DNA of 64,000 nucleotides from Sepiola atlantica (GCA_963556195.1 OY744531.1:109260622-109324621); one strand, 5' to 3'. Shown: positions 9,581-19,587, numbered from the stretch's first letter. Made by a program: numbers and translations. Notes: a model not told the origin generated them from the letters alone.

Positions 9581-9683
9581 CATACAGCGCCCGGTATTCC
9601 CAGATGGTCACCCTTCTGGTATTGACCCGGCTCACTGTCGCTTAACTTCAGTGGTTTAACGAGAACCGGGGTGCCCGATATGC
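9581..9683 (-). pseudogene. 5S rRNA-like sequence, copy 1
   Basis: On the minus strand: CCCGGTTCTCGTTAAACCAC, then TGAAGTTAAGCGAC (box A region), GGGTGACCATCTGGGAATAC and CGGGCGCTGTA (box C region), in 5S order and spacing. About 15 nt of the 5' end are missing and several helices carry changes, so it is a pseudogene or the head of a 5S-derived SINE3-type element rather than a working gene. Confidence 0.8.
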
Positions 9684-9737
9684 ATTAGCGACTGAGTATA
9701 TAGCGAACAGAGAAGCGGGAAATTCATCCACGTTATA

Positions 9738-10060
9738 TCCTCCTCCCCCCCCCCCCCCAAAAAAAAAGAAGATAGACGAAAATAAAAGAATGTCGTGTAG
9801 AATGAGTTTAGAAATAAAATAAAGCGGGAAATTTAACAGAGATCAAACGAAAATGACATCTTCTACCCCGCCGCCACCCTCCCAACAACAACAACAACAA
9901 AAAAAATGAAAACGAAATGAAAAGTTGATCCAAACATAGATAATTGTTCGGTCGTTTTTTTTTATTTTTATAAAAAACAAAAAAATAAAACAAAAAAAAA
10001 CAAACAAAAAACAGAAACAAACAAACAAACAAACAAATAAAAGAAAACTATTCCTTTAAT
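9738..10060. repeat. Poly-C and (CAAA)n-type low-complexity tract
   Basis: A run of C then A at 9743-9769, and A-rich CAAA repeats from about 9880 to 10040. Predicted Phe-rich minus-strand proteins are artefacts. Nothing was recognised from 10060 to 10340. Confidence 0.8.
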
Positions 10061-10344
10061 CATGTTTTCCCCTTTTTTGTTTATTTTAATCATTTCGCCA
10101 TTGAGATGCCCAAATCAAATCAACGCGACGTCTTAATTAAATTGTCGGGTTTCGATGCCAGTTGCACAGCGAGTCTTCCATACTTCCACGGAAGTGTTTC
10201 ACTATCTTACTGTTTTGTACTTACTGTTAATTTGCTGCCGGCTGCAACTTCCATGTCTTCTTTACTTAATCAAACAGCAATCTTTCTTCTCTCTTTTAAA
10301 CAGCCTTTCCCTGCCTCTGCTTCCATAGCTCTACTTAGTACTAG

Positions 10345-10530
10345 CAAGGCTACCCGACGTTGCCCGGGAGAATGCATAACAACATCGAACAGTTTAGAAA
10401 AAGTGTGCGCAATATCTTTCTTAACAACACTCTGTTTATTGTTGTTGGTATTCATACTAGTCGAGGATATGTCCTCGGCAATCAATCCGGCCGAGTTCGG
10501 GCCATTGTTGTTGGTGATTTTGCTTCTGGT
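10345..10530 (+). mobile_element. Family K-like start, upstream of LINE fragment
   Basis: ACTAGCAAGGCTACCCGACG followed by TTGCCCGGGAG matches the family K start at 6973. It precedes the LINE fragment and may be a separate insertion or part of the same mosaic. Confidence 0.35.
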
Positions 10531-11042
10531 TGAGGTATGATTCTGTTCTCTCCCATACTTTGCCTCCTCTCTCAGAAAAGGTTAGTTTATTGCGAATCGC
10601 ATTAGGCACCACTCCACCAGTACGCCTCAAATCACGCCACACACTCTCCCAGCACGCGCATCAGCTTCTGGAAACCGTCCCAGACACCACCTCAAAGCAG
10701 ACGTGGACCAAGAACCGCTGGAGGGATGATTGGCAGCAGGCTGACCAACACCGACTGCACAGGTTCATCACCGACCCAGACGACATACCAGGGGCTGAGC
10801 TGCCACGAAGGCAATGTACCGATCTGAACCGCCTGAGAACTGGTGTGGGCCGTTTTTCTGCCACAATGATAGACTGGGGCCTGAGAGAGGGTGCTGCCTG
10901 TGAATGTGGCCACCCAAAACAGACAGTTTCGCATGTCATAGAGGAATACCCGCTGTTCAAACCACCCAATGGCGAGCAGGGCATAGCGGACCGTGATGAC
11001 GAGACGAGAACCTGGCTTGCCAAGACCGAGCTGCAGCTTTGA
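10530..11042 (+). pseudogene. LINE polyprotein C terminus (RT-downstream domain with Cys-His motif)
   Basis: An open frame of 170 codons. It contains DLPRRQ-like ELPRRQCTDLNRLRTGVGRF, then a C-x-C-G...T..H...  motif (CECGHPKQTVSHVIEEYPL). This is the well-known C-terminal zinc-knuckle-like block after the reverse transcriptase in jockey-type non-LTR retrotransposons. The last expected Cys (usually ECPL) is Tyr here, and the RT and endonuclease domains are absent. It ends in TGA then an A/G-rich tail (11053-11072). A 5'-truncated, dead copy; minus-strand frames over it are shadows. Confidence 0.85.
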
Positions 11043-11109
11043 GGGAGCTGGCACAAGAAAGAAGAAGGCTGCTCGGACATATTTTGTAGTCCAGAGTGCG
11101 TTTCTTTTT

Positions 11110-11227
11110 GTGTGCTGGCATTTCAATACCCACATGACCATGTGTCTAACCTTCCAAGGAAGTTAATAACATATTTATTTAAAAACGTCTGTCTGTCTGT
11201 AGTTTTCCCTTCAACCGTATCCCCTCT

Positions 11228-11259
<32 letters not shown>

Positions 11260-11840
11260 CTAACTGGTTCATTATAATAAAAAAAGCAAAGAAAGCAATA
11301 AAGAACGCGAAAAATATAATAAAGTTGATTGGTTGCTGTTTGACCTAATTTCAGTGTTGTTTTCGTAACAGCTACCAATAAGAATGTAAAAAGAAAATTA
11401 CTCCCACTCTTTACTAATTTTGAAGCTGATGAGCCCAAGCGAATTAATATTACAGTATATTTTTTTACTATAAGCAGGTTGAGATCCTATAATTTTCGTT
11501 TTGTAAGAGTATTTTTGTAGATACTGAGTTTCAGCCGGACACACAGAGAATTACACACAGCATATTTGGCAACTTAAAAAATCGGTGATTAATTACTACA
11601 CAATAACATTAAAAATCGCTCTAAAAGTCACCCCCGACTAATTCCAATTCTCTTGATCCCCAAAAGAATAAATAGTAAAAACAAATGTGCCTATATTTTG
11701 TAAGCAATGATAAAAAATAGTATATCAGCTTTGTGAGTTTGTTTTGGGTAGTATTGACTTTTGGTTGGACAGACAGGCACACAGACAAGTCATTTTCCTT
11801 TATATAATAGACTAGATCCTCCAGGCTCAGACAGTTTGTC
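11110..11840. other. Unassigned sequence with (CT)n
   Basis: A CT dinucleotide run lies at 11235-11260. TTATATAATAGACTAGATCC near 11800 resembles the end of family K repeats. No gene recognised. Confidence 0.4.

Positions 11841-11844
<4 letters not shown>

Positions 11845-11904
<60 letters not shown>
11845..11904. repeat. (TA)n microsatellite
   Basis: Pure TA run at the tail end of the minus-strand hammerhead SINE that follows. Confidence 0.95.
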
Positions 11905-11908
<4 letters not shown>

Positions 11909-11946
11909 AATAATATTTTTATAAATAAATATTCAATATTTAAATA

Positions 11947-11991
11947 CCTAGAGACATCGATGTTTCATGCTAACGCAATCTTCAGTCTAGG
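11947..11991 (-). ncRNA. Hammerhead ribozyme motif, family B, intact
   Basis: On the minus strand: stem I CCTAGA / TCTAGG perfect, CTGAAGA (11979-11985), stem II TTGC-GTTA-GCAT, GAA (11964-11966), stem III ACAT-CG-ATGT (11954-11963), GUC triplet. Compared with the CCTACA/TGTAGG copies, a stem I pair has switched from C-G to G-C: a compensatory change. Confidence 0.88.
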
Positions 11992-12286
11992 AACTAATTC
12001 CCAACGGTCGGTGGGCGCGAACCCCGAAACAATCACCATTGATTCGTAGTCGAAGATCTTACCCGCCACTGTCAACTCGTTAGTAAATAGAGAAGAACTT
12101 TAACTGTAAATAGCGGAATTCGGCGACTACTTACCAAGCAGATAAGAGTGATCTACGAAACATCGTACCATGCATATAGCTATTTGTACTGCTTGTTATT
12201 AAAGCTCCTCGAAAAGTGCCCAGCCTCCGTGGGAGGGGGCTGATAAACAATAATATTTTTATAAATAAATATTAAATATTTAAATA

Positions 12287-12331
12287 CCTAGAGACATCGA
12301 TGTTTCATGCTAACGCAATCTTCAGTCTAGG
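12287..12331 (-). ncRNA. Hammerhead ribozyme motif, family B, second dimer unit
   Basis: Identical in core and stems to the motif 340 bp to its left. Confidence 0.88.
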
Positions 12332-12439
12332 AACTAATTCCCAACGGTCGGTGGGCGCGAACCCCGAAACAAATCACCATTGATTCGTAGTCAGAGATCT
12401 TACCCGCAGGCCATTGTCAACTAGTTAGTAAATAAAGTT

Positions 12440-12462
12440 AAAATATGAAACTAAAAGTATAC

Positions 12463-12496
<34 letters not shown>

Positions 12497-12522
12497 GTAT
12501 ACTTTTAGTTTCATATTTTAAT

Positions 12523-12588
<66 letters not shown>

Positions 12589-12600
12589 TAGATAGATAGA
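12440..12600. repeat. (TA)n palindromic tract and (GA)n
   Basis: A small inverted repeat (AATATGAAACTAAAAGTATAC at about 12441 against its complement ending near 12519) surrounds a TA run and is the terminal word of family E elements. TA then GA/GATA runs follow to 12600. Confidence 0.85.
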
Positions 12601-12816
12601 TTTGGATTTTTAACTTAGAAAAAAGATTATTCAGTGAAGACCGGGATTAGTCCAATAAAAACAAGCTCGATGATACTCGATTACAGGGCACAGAGCATTT
12701 ATATGTGATTTTTTGAAGCCTTATCAAAGCATTCCGTTTAGGAGCCCAATCCACACCACAAAATATTTTTCATTCAAAAATTATTTATTTATCATTTTTG
12801 AAATTAAAGAGATTTT

Positions 12817-12874
12817 TTTACCTACACGTGTTTCACTACCAAGCAGGTCCTTGCTTAGCAGATCATCAGGGAAA
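12817..12874 (-). ncRNA. Hammerhead motif with long stem II, family G (minus)
   Basis: Minus strand CTGATGA (12863-12869), a stem II of about 11 bp (TCTGCTAAGCA with TGCTTGGTAGT), GAA (12832-12834) and palindromic stem III ACACGTGT (12824-12831), then A and GG. Stem I pairs weakly (CC/GG plus A-T pairs with a mismatch). Confidence 0.65.
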
Positions 12875-12913
12875 TTAAGTACCTGTTGTTGTAATTCTTA
12901 TTCAAGGTACTTA

Positions 12914-12973
12914 CTTTCCCTGATGATCTGCCAAGCAAGGACCTGCTTGGTAGTGAAACACGTGTAGGTAAAA
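12914..12973 (+). ncRNA. Hammerhead motif with long stem II, family G (plus)
   Basis: CTGATGA (12920-12926), 11-bp stem II with the TCTGCC.../...GGTAGT strands, GAA (12955-12957), ACACGTGT (12958-12965), A12966. The stem III has no spare loop bases, so a dimeric fold is more likely than a monomeric one. Confidence 0.65.
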
Positions 12974-13069
12974 CCTCTTTAATTTGAAAAATATAATTTT
13001 TGAATTAAAAAATCTTTTGTGGTGCGGATTGGGTTCCTGAACGGAATGCTTTGGTTAGCCTTCAAAAAA

Positions 13070-13071
<2 letters not shown>

Positions 13072-13153
<82 letters not shown>

Positions 13154-13155
13154 TT
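13072..13155. repeat. (CA)n(TA)n microsatellite
   Basis: CA run to 13131 followed by TA. Confidence 0.95.
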
Positions 13156-13269
13156 AGATTTTTCACTTATAAAATTATGATTATTCAGTGAAGACCGGAG
13201 TTATGCCAATAAAAACAAGCTCCTGGACGGAATGCTTTAGTAAGCCTTCATAAAATCGCATATATATAT

Positions 13270-13770
13270 ATATAAATAAAATTAAAATATGAAATTAAAA
13301 TTTTACTTCTAGTAAACAGAACCTATAGTGAAATGGTTTAAGCTCAATATACGAGATAGAGCAATTATAAAGATAGATGGACGAAGAAGGATAAACATGT
13401 ACGAATGACAAATTTATTTCAACTTCGATTGAAAACCCTCCTTTTCCATCTTTAAATGTCCTTTCACTGGACACCTTATCAACGGACATTTTCAAACTGG
13501 ACAGACCCAATATCTTTTTACACGCACATTCTCACTCTCCATTACTTGATAACTTTTCAAATTTTGAATGTTGGCTTTTCCACAGCCAACTTATCTATCT
13601 ATGTAATTCCTCCGATGATAAGATTTTAATCTTTGAAAAGCCTTGGCTTAAGGAAAGAATAATAAACATGATTTTACCGAGTACACGTTGCATTGAACAA
13701 TCGAAGTTGAAATAGATTTGTCATTCGCACATCTTTATCCCTCTTCTTTCATCCGTCTCTCTCTCTCTCT
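13270..13770 (+). mobile_element. Hammerhead repeat family E copy
   Basis: Same order as 1500-1884: AAATGGTTTAAGCTCAATAT, an inverted GTACGAATGACAAAT word (13399), ribozyme, then the complementary word at about 13718. It carries extra sequence (13430-13530) with GTCCAGTTTG-like words, shared with 16900-16990 and 17560-17660. The ribozyme at 13607-13655 has perfect stems I and III, but the core reads CCGATGA instead of CTGATGA, so it is probably inactive. Confidence 0.75.
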
Positions 13771-13776
13771 CTCTCT

Positions 13777-13831
<55 letters not shown>
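13758..13831. repeat. (CT)n(TA)n microsatellite
   Basis: CT run followed by TA run at the end of the E copy. Confidence 0.95.
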
Positions 13832-13836
<5 letters not shown>

Positions 13837-14283
13837 TTATGACATGACGTAAATCATAAATCTGTGACGTCATTTGAAAGCCATAATTATTTTGTTAATG
13901 TAATGTTTTAAGAACATCTTAATAACCTTTTATTCCTACCAGCCGGGGAATGCTGACACCATTCTGATCTAGGGTCTGGTTCGCTAGGTTTTGCCGACCC
14001 TTTTTCTAACTGAGTATGGTTCCATTCGGCCCTAGACCATAATCCCAGACATCCCCTCCTCCTACAGAAAGCTGTCTGGTTTATTGACGGTCGCCTAACA
14101 GAAATACCGACATATCCGTTTTCGGATACTTTTGTACCCTTTCAGGATGCCTGCTTAGGGAGTGGGGGTTGAATATTTTCCCCTACGTTGAGATCATTTC
14201 ATGGTTAACCTTACTGAAAGCGGGAAGCAAGTACCCCCCATCCCTTTCATACGTATTAGCAATTGGGCAATGCAAGGCAGGGT

Positions 14284-14653
14284 ATTTATTTACTCCTCTC
14301 CAGGAGTTAGGCACAAGGCAGTTTTATCTTACTCCTACAAGTAAGATGTGACCCAAGGTCGGGTCAGGAAAGTCGAGTTTGAAAAGCCAGCGCCCGAGAG
14401 GTGAGCACTCTGGCCATTAAAAATTACCTGGACAGCCACGTCGGCATTCCCCGGTAGGAGCGCCTCAGGCAGTAAGCAATAAACTTACTCCTCCCCGAAG
14501 AGGAGGAGGGTGAAGCCTGGGAGGGTGGACCTCCTAGAAATGGACAAGACAGACCCATAGATCGGTGTAAATCAAGCCCTGCAAGACAATACCAGTCTAT
14601 GAGGTGCAGTATCCATCGGAACAGATACTACACTTTGATCTTAGCCAAAAGGC
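14284..14653 (-). mobile_element. U2 snRNA-headed SINE, left arm
   Basis: The minus strand begins with GCCTTTTGGCTAAGATCAAA then GTGTAGTATCTGTTC, matching the 5' part of U2 snRNA (one extra A after GATCAA) including the branch-point recognition GTAGTA. The remaining sequence, with CTTGATTTACACCGATC and CCTCCTCTTCGGGGAGGAG, is not U2 but is shared by all copies, so this is a composite SINE rather than a plain U2 pseudogene. Nearly mirror-identical to 15241-15618. Confidence 0.85.
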
Positions 14654-15240
14654 AAAGAAACAGAATTTAGGGCAGGGTGGAAAAAAGATCATCAAATGCT
14701 CGCTGTATTAGAACGAAAGCACAGCGTTACTTAACTTCGCTCATACGAATTAAGCCCACTAAAATCGTCTTTTTCTTCTTCGTTGATTTTTGTTGTTTTC
14801 TTAATATGAGTCACGGTTCCATTATCTACGAGATCAGTTTGACTTCGCTTATCAAATGCTGAAACGCGCATCGTCTGTATGTGAGAGGAACAACAAAAAA
14901 AGCACAGCAGACTCGCATGTTAATTGAATTACTAAGAACTCGACTGTTTCGCCTAAGTTTAAACAGGTGATACGAGAGACCGTGATTATTCATGCGCAGC
15001 TGTTTATAATGCAAAACGTTTTCGTTCGAATTGTATGTAATCTCGTTAGTAATAGAGGAAAACGCTATCTAAATCGATTACGGCGCCTCCGTCTCTCCGA
15101 GGAAAACTTAATGTGTGGCGCCTTTCAGTTGAATTTATCTGAAGTAAAGAAACGTAATGCTATTCTTTCCTTCTTTCATTATACCATTTTACTAACAGGC
15201 AGATCTTGTCTTGCTCGAGGTAAAGTTTTGCAAAATTGAC
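14654..15240. other. Spacer between two inverted U2-headed SINEs
   Basis: 587 bp without repeats recognised elsewhere in the window. Short frames on both strands have no recognisable domain. It forms the loop of the large inverted repeat. Confidence 0.6.
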
Positions 15241-15618
15241 AACGCCTTTTGGCTAAGATCAAAGTGTAGTATCTGTTCCAATGGATACTACACCCCATCA
15301 ACTGGTATTGTCTTGGCCTTCGGGGCTTGATTTACGCCGGTCTATGGGTCTGTCCTGTACGGTTCTAGGAGGTCCACCCTCCCAGGCTTCGCCTCCCCTC
15401 TTTGGGGAGGAGTAAGTTTATTGTTTACTGCCTGAGGCGCTCCTACCGGGGAATGCCGCGGGGCTGCCCAGGCAATTTTTAATGGGCAGAGTGCTCACCT
15501 CTCGGGCGCTGGCTTTTCAAACCCCACTTTTCCGACCCGACCTTGGGTCACATCTTACTTGTGGGAGTAAGATAAAACTGGCCTTGTGCCTAACTCCTGG
15601 AGAGAAGTAAATAAATAC
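15241..15618 (+). mobile_element. U2 snRNA-headed SINE, right arm
   Basis: U2-like head CGCCTTTTGGCTAAGATCAA at 15243, then body words GGTCCACCCTCCCAGGCTTC and GTGCTCACCTCTCGGGCGC, ending TAACTCCTGGAGAGAAGTAA. Complete relative to other copies (27568, 27905, 46390 reversed). Confidence 0.88.
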
Positions 15619-15685
15619 AAAAATGATGTACTTGGTATACCAACTGCTGAGACAATTTGATAATGATATTTTGTTTTTAGAATTC

Positions 15686-16225
15686 TAACAGAATACCCGT
15701 CCCAGAACGGGTAAAATGAATTCCTCGAACAGAACAGTTTTTTATGTCCCTTAACGAAGATTAATATGAAGATATAATAATACTAAAATTTATGTATAGA
15801 ATCCTTATTCTAATTCTTATCAACATTCATGACATGGTTTTGATTCTGGTAAATGTCTAAAATTTAAGGCGTAAGAAAGAAACTGAAATTCGTGAAATCT
15901 TGTGTAATTCGTGTCTAATGATTATGGACCAAATTTAGTGCAAATCTGATATACTTGAATTTTCTAATGGGGCGTTGTGACCATATTATGCCCCCTAAAA
16001 ACCCTTTAAAATACCCGAAGGAAGCTGAAATTTGGAGAATATTTATTAATTTCGCAAAAATTTGGAGGGCTTCACACGCATTTTTACCCCATTTGCATGA
16101 AACGAAATTGAACCAAATATAGCCCACATTTGAACCACTAACACATTGCAGCTGTTTTCCAAAATTCATAATGATGAGTTTAGGAGTTGAATTCTGTACA
16201 TACACATATATAAACATACAAACAC
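15686..16225 (+). mobile_element. Dispersed repeat family L, copy 1
   Basis: Begins AATACCCGTCCCAGAACGGG, near-palindromic, and continues with TTTATGTCCCTTAACGAAG and GTGTCTAATGATTATGGACC. Collinear copies occur at 22920-23445 and 50086-51112. Ends near TTTAGGAGTTGAATTCTGTA. No protein is apparent; probably a non-autonomous element or a LINE 3' region. Confidence 0.65.
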
Positions 16226-16230
16226 ACCTC

Positions 16231-16555
16231 ACGTCCATAGATAAATAAACAAATATTTATATTTGAAGCTCCTCGTAAAAAAGTAGAGCACTGTATATGG
16301 TAGTACTAACACAGCGTGACGTCACTTGCTTTATATGCATCATTCCTTCACTTATAGAAGTTGAATGCCTGTATGTCTCGCCGCTTTTAAATGTGTTAAA
16401 ATTATCATTGTTTATAAACTGTTAGCGACGTTGGATTGGGGTTGAAATCCAGGGTTTCGAATCGTGTGACCGGTAGTGAATAGTCATACTTCTATCTTGA
16501 TTGAAAAGAGACTAAACGTATACGTCCATAGATAAATAAACAATAACAAATATAT
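16231..16555 (+). mobile_element. Hammerhead SINE family C, decayed permuted monomer
   Basis: ACGTCCATAGATAAATAAAC occurs at 16231 and again at 16522, a 291-bp unit. Between them are AAAGTAGAGCACTGTATATG, a B-box-like CAGGGTTTCGAATCG and a broken ribozyme (16491-16533, TTGATTGA instead of CTGATGA). Stem III (ACGTATACGT) and the stem I strands survive. Confidence 0.7.
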
Positions 16556-16559
16556 ATAT

Positions 16560-17110
16560 ATATATAAATTAAAATATGAAACTAAAAGCATAGGATAGAA
16601 CCCGTAGTGAAATAGTTTAAGCTCAATATACGAGATAGAGCAATTATAAAGATAAATGAAAGAAGAGAGATAAAGATGTACGAATGACAAATCTGTTTCA
16701 ATTCGATTGTTCAATGCAAAATGTACTGGGTAAACACATGTTTATTTTTCTTTCCTTAAGCCAAGGCTTTTCAAAGATTAAAATCTTATCATTAGAGGAA
16801 TTACATAGATAGATAAGTTGGCAGTGGAAAAGCCAAAATTCAAAATTTGAAAAAATATAAAGTAATGGAGAGTGAGAATGTGCGTGTAAAAAGATATGGA
16901 GTCTGTCCAGTTGGTGAATGTCCGTAGATAAAGTGTCCGGTGAAAGGAGATTTAAAGATGAGAAAAAGGGTTTCGTGAAGGCAGCGTTAGAAAATGTACA
17001 AAAATGAAGTAAATCCAATAAAAGATGTTTAGTTCAATCGTAAATAGAACGCAAATAAACATGTTTTTACCGAGTACACTTTGCATTGAATAATAGAAGT
17101 TGTCATTCGT
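16560..17110. mobile_element. Hammerhead repeat family E copy (minus ribozyme)
   Basis: Same family as 1500-1884, with the ribozyme on the minus strand at 16752-16800. Stems I and III are perfect, but the core is CTAATGA (G5 to A), which should block cleavage. Terminal words GTACGAATGACAAATC (16678) and GTTGTCATTCGTACAT (17099) are inverted. Confidence 0.75.
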
Positions 17111-17129
17111 ACATATTTATCTCTCTTCT

Positions 17130-17136
<7 letters not shown>

Positions 17137-17191
<55 letters not shown>

Positions 17192-17243
17192 TATGTATAT
17201 ATATATATGTATATATATGTATATATATATGTATATATATATA

Positions 17244-17302
<59 letters not shown>
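17137..17302. repeat. Interrupted (TA)n microsatellite
   Basis: TA runs with regular TGTA interruptions. Several overlapping predicted proteins here are artefacts. Confidence 0.95.
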
Positions 17303-17306
<4 letters not shown>

Positions 17307-17686
17307 ATAGATGGCCGAAGAGTGATAAACATGCACGAATGTCCAACTTTATTTCAAACTTCGATTGTTCAATTCAAGGTATATTCTGTAATAAAATTAT
17401 GTTAATTATTCTTTCCTTAAGCCAAGGCTTTTTAAAGATCGAGATCTTATCATCAGAGGAATTATACAGATAGATAAGTTGGCAATAGAAAAGCCAAAAT
17501 TCAACATTTGAAAAAATATTAAGAAAATGATGGGTGAAAAAAGTTCGTGTAAAAAGATATTGGGTTTGTCCAGGTGGTAATTGTCCGCCGATAAGGTGTC
17601 CAATGGAAGGAAGTTTCGATGGAGAAGAAAAAGTTTCGTGGAGGCATCACAGAGAAGCGTTCAAAATGAAGTTAATCCAATTTTCA

Positions 17687-17690
<4 letters not shown>
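17300..17690. mobile_element. Hammerhead repeat family E copy (minus ribozyme)
   Basis: The ribozyme is at 17413-17461 on the minus strand: CTGATGA and stems I and III are intact, but GAA has become TAA. GTGTAAAAAGATATTGGGTTTG and later sequence match the E copy at 13270-13770 in reverse. Confidence 0.7.

Positions 17691-17760
<70 letters not shown>
17690..17760. repeat. (TA)n microsatellite
   Basis: Pure TA run separating the E copy from the family D ribozyme. Confidence 0.95.
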
Positions 17761-17763
<3 letters not shown>

Positions 17764-17767
17764 CATC

Positions 17768-17812
17768 CCTACACTGATGAGAGCGAAAGCTTGAAACGCT
17801 GGCGTATGTAGG
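17768..17812 (+). ncRNA. Hammerhead ribozyme motif, family D, intact
   Basis: Stem I CCTACA (17768-17773) / TGTAGG (17807-17812) perfect; CTGATGA (17774-17780); stem II GAGC-GAAA-GCTT (17781-17792, GNRA-type loop); GAA (17793-17795); stem III ACGC-TG-GCGT (17796-17805); GUA triplet, cleavage expected after A17806. All core bases are present. The 3' continuation GTAAAAATAATTTAATACT matches other D copies, then a (TA)n tract begins. The rest of the element upstream is lost to the TA run. Confidence 0.92.
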
Positions 17813-17839
17813 TAAAAATAATTTAATACTATTTATTTA

Positions 17840-17845
<6 letters not shown>

Positions 17846-17929
<84 letters not shown>

Positions 17930-17955
17930 GAGGAGAGAAAGGGGGGAAGAGAAGG
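17846..17955. repeat. (TA)n(GA)n microsatellite
   Basis: TA run to 17890 followed by GA run. Nothing further was recognised from 17956 to 18610. Confidence 0.95.
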
Positions 17956-18619
17956 AGATAGATTACTTGAAAAAAAGGTGATTGTGCAGTTTACGGACCG
18001 GGCATTTTTTTTTTAGATAGGATTTTCAAAGTAAATTAATTTTTTACGGTAACTGTTAGGTGAAACGATAGAATAGTTAATCCAGCCTCCTTGTTTCCCA
18101 TGTTAAGAATGTCTTTCTTAATAATAACGTTATTATTTCAGCCCGGTCCATAGACTGTATAAGTACCAATTAAAATAATATATATATATACAATAATATA
18201 TATATACAATAATATATATATATACATACCCTTACCTCCCCCCTCATCGCCCGGAGATATTTGATACCCTATAAAATAAACAAACTCGTATATGACTCTC
18301 GTCCTTTTATTTGATCGTGAAATCTGTGTTGGCACATAAACGTCATAGGATGAGGCGAAATGTTGTTAGGGACCAGAGTTCATTGAAGAATTCGCCATTT
18401 GCTAAAGTGACAAATATAATAAACTGGGAACACGATTTCGAAACAACACCAACAAAGGCAAATGCTTTAAGTGAAACTGTTAAAACATTTTCACATTGGA
18501 ACCCCAGAAAAATATCTAAAAACATGTAATAAAACTAGCCAACTAGTAATTGCTTTCTTCGCTAGTTACTCAATAAAATAACCATACCCGACCAAAAATA
18601 ACATATATCTATGAACGAA

Positions 18620-18760
18620 CATTTGTCTTGGAACAAAGTGTAGTAACTGTTCTGATGCTATACTCAGTCTATTCTGTCCTCGGCCAGTGAAGGAGAAATC
18701 CTTCGTGATTGAGACAATTTCTTAAGTTTTGTTCCAGATAGTATACCCATAAATACACAC
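18620..18760 (+). mobile_element. Diverged U2-headed SINE, variant 2
   Basis: GGAACAAAGTGTAGTAACTG then TTCTGATGCTATACTC is shared with 35680-35860 (GGAACAAAGTGTAGTACCTG). The head is still recognisable as U2-like, but the body differs from the main U2-SINE family (GGCCAGTGAAGGAGAAAT, TTTGTTCCAGATAG). Confidence 0.55.
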
Positions 18761-19116
18761 CTGTCTTTGCTACAGAGCGGAGGATGAATTGTGACACACG
18801 AACCGACGGACAAAGCCTTTTCATATAATTACAAGGACGTATCTGAAAAACTTTGTCATTTTGATTGCGTTTCTATCGTTTTCTCAGACGACGACAAATG
18901 AGATGTTAGAATCTCGGCCGGCTTCATTATGTCTCGTCTTTATTTCTTCTGTTTTCAGACTTCGGCGATTTATTCACTTTCTGCTCCTTTTCTACGTTGT
19001 TTATGCGGCGAAGCTTTGAAGTTTGGCCGACTTAAAAACGCTTCTTAAATATATATACTCAATTGCTCTTTGATCTTCCATAACTTATATGTAGAATTTT
19101 ACTCTTATGATAATCT

Positions 19117-19117
<1 letters not shown>

Positions 19118-19182
<65 letters not shown>
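19118..19182. repeat. (CT)n(TA)n microsatellite
   Basis: CT run followed by TA run. Confidence 0.95.
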
Positions 19183-19206
19183 ACTGATCTGGATATATAT
19201 ATATAG

Positions 19207-19530
19207 AGAAAATAGAACAATAGAATAGGTAATAGGAAGTAAAATAAACCGAACCTTTGTTTGTGAAGCCCAACGATTGACTAAGAGAACAGCAAAGAAA
19301 CAGGGATGAGTCCTCCTATAGAAAGCAGAACAATAGAATAAGAAATATGAAGTAAAATAAACCAAACCTTTGTTTGTGAAACCCAACGATTGTCCAAGAG
19401 AACAACAAAGAAACAGGGACGAATCATCATATAGAAAACAGAACAATAGAATAGGAAATAAGAAGTAAAATCAACCGAACCTTTGTTTGTGAAGCCCAAC
19501 GATTGGCTAAGAGAACAACAAAGAATCTGA
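19207..19530. repeat. 114-bp tandem repeat, three units
   Basis: Units start with AGAAAAYAGAACAATAGAAT at about 19207, 19321 and 19435 and share CCTTTGTTTGTGAARCCCAA. Predicted minus-strand proteins repeat the phrase GFTNKG because of this periodicity and are not genes. Confidence 0.85.
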
Positions 19531-19587
19531 TTGCTTAACTAGCTAGACGTGTCTATAAAAACACCTGGCAAAACTAACTCCATGCAT

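Larger units (their letters stand above)
11905..12440 (-). mobile_element. Hammerhead SINE family B, head-to-tail dimer (340-bp unit)
   Basis: The sequence 11905-12060 recurs at 12245-12400 with a fixed 340-bp offset. Each unit (minus strand) has a tRNA-like head (GGGTAAGATC and GGTTCGCGCCC) and a complete hammerhead motif. The region between the ribozymes includes CCCCCTCCCACGGAGGCTGG and a variable segment that is shared with 29494-29735. The two copies are almost identical, implying a recent dimeric insertion. Confidence 0.85.
12706..13072. mobile_element. Large inverted repeat with family G hammerheads
   Basis: Arms of about 170 bp (12710-12882 and 12903-13068) are inverted copies with a spacer of about 20 bp. 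The ends carry GAAGCCTTATCAAAGCATTC and the complement GAATGCTTTGGTTAGCCTTC. Each arm holds a hammerhead motif pointing outward. The outer word recurs at about 13225-13255 (GGAATGCTTTAGTAAGCCTTC), showing a dispersed family. Confidence 0.8.

Noticed and set aside
10661..11141. Minus-strand frames of 139 and 149 residues
   Set aside because: They are shadows of the LINE C-terminal frame on the plus strand.
15241..15618. Functional U2 snRNA gene
   Set aside because: Only the first 40 or so bases resemble U2. The Sm site and 3' stem-loops are replaced by a body shared among dispersed copies.
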